Shown here piece by piece: positions 17,966 through 23,330 of a stretch of DNA of 23,330 nucleotides. The position numbers and the translations under genes are program-made. The notes under the pieces were generated by a model, which was not told where the DNA came from, ran no database searches, and worked only from the letters and a program-made list of their open reading frames with translations. This DNA comes from JBMFOH01 sp049969715 [NCBI: bacterium]. GTDB lineage: Bacteria; DUMJ01. Position 1 is the stretch's first letter, and each line of letters opens with the position of its first letter. The stretch covers positions 1 through 23,330 of the forward strand of contig JBMFOH010000027.1 in the NCBI GenBank assembly GCA_049969715.1, given 5' to 3'.

Positions 17966-18988
17966 ATGTCTGAATTGAGGAAGGACCCAATTACAAGAAG
18001 GTGGGTTATAATTGCTACTGAGAGGGCTAAAAGGCCGAGTGATTTCGCTGACAGTAGGCCAAAACCTACTCCTTTACCTCAATATCTAGAAAAGTGCCCA
18101 TTCTGCGAAGGAAATGAAAGCCAGACTCCATCGGAGATTATGTCTTATAGACAGGCAGGAACCCAGAAGGATGCAAAGGGGTGGTGGATAAGGGTAATAC
18201 CGAATAGATATTCTGCAGTTAGTACAAGTGTTCCATTAGAGAGAAGTGGGCTTGGTATGTATGATATGTCAACAGGTTATGGTTCTCACGAGATTATTAT
18301 AGAGAGTCCGTTCCATAATAGAGCGATGGCAAATATGTCTGAAAAGGAGATAGAAGAGATACTTTGGGCTTATAGAGATAGGATCTTGGATCTATCAAGG
18401 AATTCCGAATTGAAATATGCACTCATATTTAAAAATTATGGACCTGAGGCAGGAGCTTCTCTAGAGCACCCACACTCTCAGATTATAGCCCTTCCTGTTA
18501 TTCCTAAGAGGGTGGTTGAAGAGTATGAGGGAGCGAGAGACTACTATGCATATAAAGAGAGATGCCCTTACTGTGATATAATAAGGCAGGACAAAATGGA
18601 TGGAGAAAGAGTGATATTTGAAAATGACCTTTTCATAGCACTATCACCGTTTGCTTCCCCTAGTCCATACGAGGTAGACCTTTTTCCAAAACAGCATTCT
18701 TCTGCCTATGAAAAGATAGGAAAGATAGAAATTATGGAGTTGGCTAAGATATTCAAGGTGATCTTCTGGGCACTTTCTGAACTCTTGAATGACCCTCCAT
18801 ACAATTTTATCCTTCATAATATTCCATTTAAAGGAAATGGGGCAGAGTTTTTCCACTGGCACTTTAATATTGTGCCAAGGCTTACAAAGTTTGCTGGTTT
18901 TGAACTTGGTTCTGGATTTTATATAAATCCAGTAAAACCAGAAGATGCAGCCAAAAACTTGAGAGAAAAGATAGAGAGTTTGGCATAA
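17966..18988 (+). CDS. galT: Galactose-1-phosphate uridylyltransferase family (HIT superfamily)
   Basis: Canonical GalT swaps UMP between UDP-glucose and galactose-1-phosphate through a uridylyl-histidine. The 340-residue protein has the active-site loop HPHSQ (168-172) with nucleophile His170. It also has the zinc-type pairs Cys44/Cys47 (CPFC) and Cys200/Cys203 (CPYC), GSHEIIIESP (106-115), and a C-terminal HWHFNIVPRL (297-306). E. coli GalT has HPHGQ. No galK or galE is adjacent, and the gene is 1 bp from both glgA and the GH57 gene. An alternative is a GalT-like nucleotidyl transferase or phosphorylase of ADP- or UDP-glucose serving glucan turnover. Family certain, exact substrate uncertain. 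Confidence 0.88.
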   Translation: MSELRKDPITRRWVIIATERAKRPSDFADSRPKPTPLPQYLEKCPFCEGNESQTPSEIMSYRQAGTQKDAKGWWIRVIPNRYSAVSTSVPLERSGLGMYDMSTGYGSHEIIIESPFHNRAMANMSEKEIEEILWAYRDRILDLSRNSELKYALIFKNYGPEAGASLEHPHSQIIALPVIPKRVVEEYEGARDYYAYKERCPYCDIIRQDKMDGERVIFENDLFIALSPFASPSPYEVDLFPKQHSSAYEKIGKIEIMELAKIFKVIFWALSELLNDPPYNFILHNIPFKGNGAEFFHWHFNIVPRLTKFAGFELGSGFYINPVKPEDAAKNLREKIESLA

Positions 18989-18989
18989 G

Positions 18990-20603
18990 ATGATACCTAC
19001 CCTTAATGTAGCATTGATATGGCATCACCACCAGCCTACATATAAGGACCCTCAGCGGAACAAGTATCTTTTACCTTGGACGAGAATGCATGCAGTTAAA
19101 GATTACTTTTATATGGCAAATCTTGTGAGTCACTTTCCTAGAGTCCACTATACAGCCAACATTACTCCTATTCTATTAGCGCAGATAAGTGATTATATAT
19201 ATAATTATGCAAATGATATATATCTAGAGGTTACTAATAGGTCTGTAGAGGAATTATCTGTAGAGGATAAGAGGTTTATATTAGAAAATTTCTTTGAAAC
19301 AAATCTTGATTATTTTATAAAACCTTATCCTAGCTATTACTCCTTATATCAGAGGGTTCATTCCCTTGGTATAGATAAGGCTCTAGAGACATTTACCCCT
19401 CAGGATTATCTAGACCTACAGGTTTGGTATAATCTTACCTGGTTTGACCCATACTTTAAGATGTACGATCCTATAATCAATAAGTTCTTCCAGATGGAAC
19501 ATTTTGATGAGGAGCATAAGAGACTCCTTATAAGGAAGCAGTTAGAAGTTATAAGTATGATAATATCAAAGTATAAAGAACTTGTAGATATGCATCAGGT
19601 AGAACTCATAACCTCTCCATTCTATCATCCAATACTGCCACTTCTAGTAAATACAGATGTGGCGAGGGATGTAGGTATATCTAGCTTGCCAGGGATAAAC
19701 TTTAGCCATCCAGAGGATGCAGTAGTACAGATAAAAAATGGGATGAACGAGTTTTCTCTAAACTTTGAGAACCTCCCCAACGGTATGTGGCCTTCAGAGC
19801 TTGCTGTGAGCAATGAGGCACTGAATATAATAAAAAGTGCTGGTATAAAATGGATAGTAGCCGATGAAGATATCCTTTTAAAGACTATACATTATAGTAT
19901 AAAGGGAGATACGGATTATCTTCAGGTTCTCTGTAGACCATATTATGTAAATACACCCTCTGGGAAATTGGTAGTATTCTTTAGAAATAAAGCCCTTTCA
20001 AATCTTATAGGATTTACATATACAAAATGGAATCCACAGGATGCAGCAGTAGACCTAGTGACAAGGCTTGAAGATATAAGATTTAAACTTCCTCCAGGAA
20101 GAGAATACATAGTAGTAATTGCCTTAGATGGTGAAAACTGCTGGAGTTACTATCCAGAGAATGGCTGGAATTTTCTTACATCACTGTACAGAAGACTCTC
20201 AAGCACTGCAGGGTTAAAACCGATAACCCCTTCTATCTTTCTAGATATAGATGGAAACTATGAGGTACTTCAAGGAGTCTTGCCTGGTTCCTGGGTGAAT
20301 GCCTCCTTTGATACCTGGATAGGCCAGTCATCAACAAATCTGGCGTGGGAATATCTTGCTAAGGTAAGGAATGATATAGAGAGATTTAAAAAGACAAAGG
20401 ATGCTAAACTAATAGAAGAGGCTATGAATTATCTTTATACTGCAGAAGGTAGTGATTGGTTCTGGTGGTATAATATACACCATTCTACAAAGGATGATGC
20501 AACATTTGATAGACTTTTTAGGTCATATCTTAGAGAGGTGTATATAAGATTAGACGAGACTATACCAGATTTTATAGAAAAGCCCATAGAGAAGAATCCT
20601 TAG
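18990..20603 (+). CDS. Glycoside hydrolase family 57, alpha-amylase/amylopullulanase type
   Basis: This retaining alpha-glucan hydrolase or transferase has 537 residues and no signal peptide, so it should act on cytoplasmic glucan. GH57 regions in order are WHHHQP (11-16), PFYHPILPLL (210-219), GMWPSELAV (265-273) with nucleophile Glu270, and ALDGENCWSYYPENG (378-392) with acid/base Asp380. Region 3 as WPSE and region 4 as LDGEN point to the amylase/amylopullulanase group, not the GH57 branching enzymes, which have a different motif 4. It lacks the extra C-terminal domains of secreted amylopullulanases. ATG 18990 is 1 bp after the galT stop. With glgA upstream it probably remodels or degrades storage glucan. 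Confidence 0.9.
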   Translation: MIPTLNVALIWHHHQPTYKDPQRNKYLLPWTRMHAVKDYFYMANLVSHFPRVHYTANITPILLAQISDYIYNYANDIYLEVTNRSVEELSVEDKRFILENFFETNLDYFIKPYPSYYSLYQRVHSLGIDKALETFTPQDYLDLQVWYNLTWFDPYFKMYDPIINKFFQMEHFDEEHKRLLIRKQLEVISMIISKYKELVDMHQVELITSPFYHPILPLLVNTDVARDVGISSLPGINFSHPEDAVVQIKNGMNEFSLNFENLPNGMWPSELAVSNEALNIIKSAGIKWIVADEDILLKTIHYSIKGDTDYLQVLCRPYYVNTPSGKLVVFFRNKALSNLIGFTYTKWNPQDAAVDLVTRLEDIRFKLPPGREYIVVIALDGENCWSYYPENGWNFLTSLYRRLSSTAGLKPITPSIFLDIDGNYEVLQGVLPGSWVNASFDTWIGQSSTNLAWEYLAKVRNDIERFKKTKDAKLIEEAMNYLYTAEGSDWFWWYNIHHSTKDDATFDRLFRSYLREVYIRLDETIPDFIEKPIEKNP

Positions 20604-20608
20604 CCTAG

Positions 20609-21175
20609 ATGAGACTCAAAAGTCTTTCCTCAAGAGATATAACCTATACATCTATGTTTACAGCATTGGCTATACTTTCTGCCGTTATTGTAAGATTAGG
20701 TACAGGGACGATGCTTGTTCCGTTTAGTCTTCTACCAATGATAGCATTACTTTCAGGTATAGTTCTAGGTTCAAGATTAGGGGCTATAAGTATGTCGCTT
20801 TATGTACTATTAGGACTTATTGGAGTTCCTGTATTTTCCTCCCCGCCATACGGGGGACCTATATATATTCTAAAACCTACATTTGGATTTCTTTTGGGAT
20901 TTATCTTCTCTTCTTGGGTGGTGGGTAAGGTTACAGAAAAAAAGGGCTACTACCTTTTGGCATCTCTTTTAGGACTCTTGGTAATCTATCTTATAGGTTT
21001 ACCATATCTTTATATAATCCTGAACTTCTATCTAGGTAGTAGCACAAACTTAAATGGGGTCCTTAGACTAGGATTTTTCCCTTTTATTATTCCAGATATA
21101 ATAAAATCTATCATCTCATCGATTGTAGCTAGAATTATTGCTTCTAGAGTTATCCTTCCTAGGTTAACCCCTTAG
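20609..21175 (+). CDS. bioY: BioY biotin uptake protein (ECF transporter S component)
   Basis: BioY is the membrane protein that binds biotin for ECF-type uptake. The 188-residue protein has about six helices. The family's central stretch reads YVLLGLIGVPVFSSPPYGGP and is followed by LKPTFGFLLGF. The energising EcfA/EcfT genes are not in the window, so it either uses a shared ECF module elsewhere or works alone, as some BioY proteins do. No biotin-repressor site or riboswitch can fit in the 5-bp gap from the GH57 gene, so it appears to depend on upstream transcription. It is the last gene of the long run and converges on the ABC permease with 6 bp between stops. Confidence 0.93.
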   Translation: MRLKSLSSRDITYTSMFTALAILSAVIVRLGTGTMLVPFSLLPMIALLSGIVLGSRLGAISMSLYVLLGLIGVPVFSSPPYGGPIYILKPTFGFLLGFIFSSWVVGKVTEKKGYYLLASLLGLLVIYLIGLPYLYIILNFYLGSSTNLNGVLRLGFFPFIIPDIIKSIISSIVARIIASRVILPRLTP

Positions 21176-21181
21176 AATTTC

Positions 21182-21964
21182 TTATGCTATGCTCTTCTTG
21201 AACTGAGTAGTTGCTATATATAAAGTGAGAATAACTAGTAGGAAGATATAGATAAGTCCTTGTGTTATTTCAGTCCAATTCCAACCTGATGTGACTAAGG
21301 TTCTTAATGGAGTTACTACATAGGAGAGGGGATTCCATCTGGCTATTGTTGCCAACCAATCTGGCATGGTTTGAGTAGGAAACATCGCATTGCTAGTGAA
21401 CATAAGAGGCATAGTAAGAAAGTTTACTATTGCAAATAGTGTTTCCATATTCTTCAATCTTGCTGCCAATGCCAAAGAGATTCCAGCCATAGCAAGGCTA
21501 AAGCACATAGCTAGAAAGAGAATTAGAGTAATCCCTGGTATACCTGTGACAAAATTTACTCCCATAAGTTTTGCCACGATTATTATCATCAGTCCCTGGA
21601 TACCTGCTGTTAATGCACTTGATAACATCTTCCCTAGAGGTATTGCACTCCTAGATATAGGAGAGGCTAACATCTTGTTTAGATAACCAAATCTTCTATC
21701 CATTACTATTGAAACCCCACCAAAGATCCCACCAAAAAGAGTGGTCATAATTATAATTCCTGGCGTCATAAAATCTAGATATCTTACTCCGCCTAGAGCC
21801 ATCAATCCGAATGGATTATTAGTAAATCCTGACATTAGGTTTCCCATAAGGCTTAACCAGATGAATGGCTGTACTATAGACACTATGATCCTCATCTTTT
21901 GGTCTATAAAGTGTTTCATCTCTCTCCAAAATACGGAGTAGACATCCTGTAAAAAGTTTTTCAT
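21182..21964 (-). CDS. ABC-2 type transporter permease
   Basis: This is the membrane half of an export-type ABC transporter similar to DrrB/NodJ families. The 260-residue protein has six predicted helices. Between the second and third lies the typical cytoplasmic segment VMDRRFGYLNKMLASPISRSA that contacts the ATPase. A re-entrant MFTSNAMFPTQTMPDWL before RWNPLSYVVTPLR is characteristic of the ABC-2 domain. Its ATG overlaps the stop of the ATPase gene by 4 bp (ATGA). The substrate (drug, lipid or glycan) is unknown, and homology to DrrB does not prove drug export. Confidence 0.93.
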   Translation of the reverse strand: MKNFLQDVYSVFWREMKHFIDQKMRIIVSIVQPFIWLSLMGNLMSGFTNNPFGLMALGGVRYLDFMTPGIIIMTTLFGGIFGGVSIVMDRRFGYLNKMLASPISRSAIPLGKMLSSALTAGIQGLMIIIVAKLMGVNFVTGIPGITLILFLAMCFSLAMAGISLALAARLKNMETLFAIVNFLTMPLMFTSNAMFPTQTMPDWLATIARWNPLSYVVTPLRTLVTSGWNWTEITQGLIYIFLLVILTLYIATTQFKKSIA

Positions 21965-22968
21965 CTCGACCTCCTTAAGATTCTACTCATTCTTCTTACA
22001 TCTTCTGGGTTTCCTTCTTCGTCCCTTAATTCTTTCCCTGTATATGCAATATAGACGTCGTCCAGGGTAGGCTGTTTTAATGTGATAGAAGATATCTCTA
22101 TCCCTTTTTCGTGAGCAATATTAAATACCAATGGGATAAGCCTTTCTCCTCTTTTTGCTACAATAATATACCTTCCATCATTCTTCTTTATATCATTGAC
22201 GTACTCTAAAGCCTTAATACTATCTAGAAATGGCTCCATTCTTTCTATGCCATCCTGTCTTATAGAAAGTGTTATTAGGTCTCCTCCTAGATTCTCTTTG
22301 AGTCTTCTCGGAGTATCTATGGCTTTTATCTCGCCATGGTCTATAATGGCAATCCTATCACAGATATTGTCTGCCTCTTCCATATAGTGGGTAGTTAGAA
22401 AGATGGTCATATTACTCTCCTTCCTGATCCTTGTAATATACTCCCATATATCCTGTCTTGTCTGAACATCTAACCCTAGTGTTGGTTCATCTAGAAAGAG
22501 TATCCTAGGTCTATGGATCAGTCCCATTGCTATGTCCAACCTCTTTCTCATACCTCCTGAGTAATTCTCTACCTTCTCATCTGCTCTGTCCGTTAGATGG
22601 ACAAGCTCTAAAAGCTCCTCTGTCCTTCTCTCGATAGTATCTTTAGATATGTGGTAAAATCTTCCCTGGAGGTATAGATTTTCTCTTCCTGTAAGGGTAT
22701 CATCTACTGCTAGGTCTTGTGATACATATCCTATCGAAAACCTTACAGGATTTGGTTGATTAACTATATCGTATCCACAGACCTTGGCTGAACCAGATGT
22801 AGGTTTTATAAGTGTTGTTAGCATCATCATAGTGGTACTCTTTCCTGCACCATTTGGACCGAGAAATCCAAATATTTCTCCCTCCTCTACATCAAATGTG
22901 ATACCCTTTACTGCTTCTATCCCCCCTGGATATGTTTTTGATAATCTATTTACCTCTATTACCTTCAA
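21961..22968 (-). CDS. ABC transporter ATP-binding protein (DrrA/CcmA-like)
   Basis: This is the cytoplasmic ATPase partner of the neighbouring permease. In 335 residues it shows Walker A GPNGAGKST (37-45), a Q-loop around QDLAVDD (84-90), signature YSGGMRKRLD (136-145), Walker B ILFLDEP (156-162) and the H-loop His194 in LTTHYMEEAD. After the ATPase domain a ~100-residue C-terminal region contains ITLKQPTLDDVYIAYTGKEL, typical of DrrA-like exporters. The start is TTG 22968 with AGGAGG 9 nt upstream, inside the end of the regulator gene. Only 4 bp separate the two genes. Confidence 0.95.
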   Translation of the reverse strand: MKVIEVNRLSKTYPGGIEAVKGITFDVEEGEIFGFLGPNGAGKSTTMMMLTTLIKPTSGSAKVCGYDIVNQPNPVRFSIGYVSQDLAVDDTLTGRENLYLQGRFYHISKDTIERRTEELLELVHLTDRADEKVENYSGGMRKRLDIAMGLIHRPRILFLDEPTLGLDVQTRQDIWEYITRIRKESNMTIFLTTHYMEEADNICDRIAIIDHGEIKAIDTPRRLKENLGGDLITLSIRQDGIERMEPFLDSIKALEYVNDIKKNDGRYIIVAKRGERLIPLVFNIAHEKGIEISSITLKQPTLDDVYIAYTGKELRDEEGNPEDVRRMSRILRRSR

Positions 22969-22972
22969 GATT

Positions 22973-23212
22973 CTATTCCTCCTTTTGTAACTTCACTAGA
23001 AGTTTTTCCATCTCTGCTAGATTCTTTGTAATATTAGATAACATCTCAGTTATCTGATCTGCCTTTATGAGTATGAGTCCTGGAAAGTTCGCTTCTTTCA
23101 TAACTAGAAGTTTCTCCCCAGGGCTAAGATTAAGTTCAGACCTAGCTTCTTGGGGGATAACTATCTGCCCTCTCTCACTGACAGTGGTTACTCCATAAAA
23201 TTTTTGTTCCAT
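22973..23212 (-). CDS. AbrB/SpoVT-family DNA-binding regulator
   Basis: This 79-residue protein has a swapped-hairpin AbrB domain at about residues 8-50 (TTVSERGQIVIPQEARSEL, then LSPGEKLLV) and a C-terminal heptad-rich helix (52-79) for oligomerisation. ATG 23212 has GGAGG 7 nt upstream. It is the first gene of a unit with the ABC exporter and probably represses its own promoter, where a palindrome lies on the -10. It could instead be a MazE-like antitoxin, but no toxin gene is adjacent, and regulator plus exporter is the simpler reading. Confidence 0.88.
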   Translation of the reverse strand: MEQKFYGVTTVSERGQIVIPQEARSELNLSPGEKLLVMKEANFPGLILIKADQITEMLSNITKNLAEMEKLLVKLQKEE

Positions 23213-23240
23213 AATCTATCCTCCATACTTCTCTTATTAT

Positions 23241-23254
23241 TCATATTAATATGA
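23241..23254. promoter_or_regulatory. 14-bp perfect palindrome on the -10 and start site, likely operator
   Basis: TCATATTAATATGA reads the same on both strands, overlaps the -10 element by 4 bp and covers the predicted start site. In addition, ATGATAC occurs at 23251-23257 and again at 23280-23286, on either side of the promoter spacer. The likely ligand is the AbrB-type protein encoded just downstream. AT-rich palindromes also occur by chance, so this is suggestive only. Confidence 0.45.
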
Positions 23255-23279
23255 TACAGCAGAAAAATAAAAATGTCAA
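23251..23279 (-). promoter_or_regulatory. Promoter of the regulator-ABC exporter unit
   Basis: On the minus strand a perfect TTGACA (23279-23274), 17 bp, and TATCAT (23256-23251). Transcription should start near 23244, about 32 nt before the ATG of the regulator. This is the closest match to the sigma-70 consensus in the window. Confidence 0.78.
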
Positions 23280-23330
23280 ATGATACGTGACTCTTCAACT
23301 TTTTGCGTGGAGGAAACTTAAAAATATCAT

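Noticed and set aside
22973-23212. AbrB-type protein as an antitoxin of a toxin-antitoxin pair
   Set aside because: No PIN, MazF or RelE-like ORF is adjacent; the next gene in the unit is an ABC ATPase.

Overview
The window is AT-rich bacterial chromosome with heavy use of AGA/AGG and ATA codons, several TTG starts, and almost no space between genes. With glycoside hydrolases of families GH3 and GH57, this suggests a deep-branching thermophilic anaerobe. Dictyoglomus or a relative is my best guess, but nothing here proves it.

Layout. (1) 1-633 is gene-poor. It holds a 42-codon remnant resembling the C-terminal part of a PP2C-type phosphatase (87-215), a rho-independent terminator at its stop (211-233), a possible 44-residue single-pass membrane peptide on the minus strand (260-394), and about 240 bp without a convincing gene. 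(2) 634-2427 (+) encodes a DUF2207 membrane protein ending in a poly-glycine tail. Its stop codon abuts the stop codon of a convergent cytoplasmic GH3 beta-glycosidase (2428-4683, minus). (3) The GH3 gene and a CDF metal exporter (4849-5736, +) are divergent, each with a good sigma-70-type promoter. A perfect inverted repeat covers the GH3 transcription start. (4) 5744-21175 (+) is an unbroken same-strand run of 16 genes: rpsB, tsf, pyrH, frr, uppS, cdsA, dxr, rseP, ispG, proS, an MGDG/UgtP-type glycosyltransferase, a cobalamin adenosyltransferase, glgA, a galT-family gene, a GH57 amylase-type gene and bioY. It starts with a strong promoter and an 80-nt leader that can fold into a hairpin/pseudoknot touching the rpsB Shine-Dalgarno. 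(5) 21182-23212 (minus) is a three-gene unit: an AbrB-type regulator, an ABC ATPase and an ABC-2 permease. Its consensus promoter has a 14-bp perfect palindrome on the -10 element.

How it fits together. The first ten genes of the long run are the widely conserved bacterial translation, UMP-kinase, isoprenoid-carrier, phospholipid, MEP-pathway, site-2-protease and prolyl-tRNA-synthetase cluster. Appended to it are a glycolipid glycosyltransferase, a corrinoid enzyme, an alpha-glucan module and a biotin uptake protein. No gap in the run exceeds 15 bp and I see no internal terminator, so growth-linked translation and storage-glucan metabolism may share transcription. The most notable unexplained structure is the rpsB leader fold, a candidate S2 autoregulatory RNA. 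Next are the operator-like palindromes at the GH3 and AbrB promoters.
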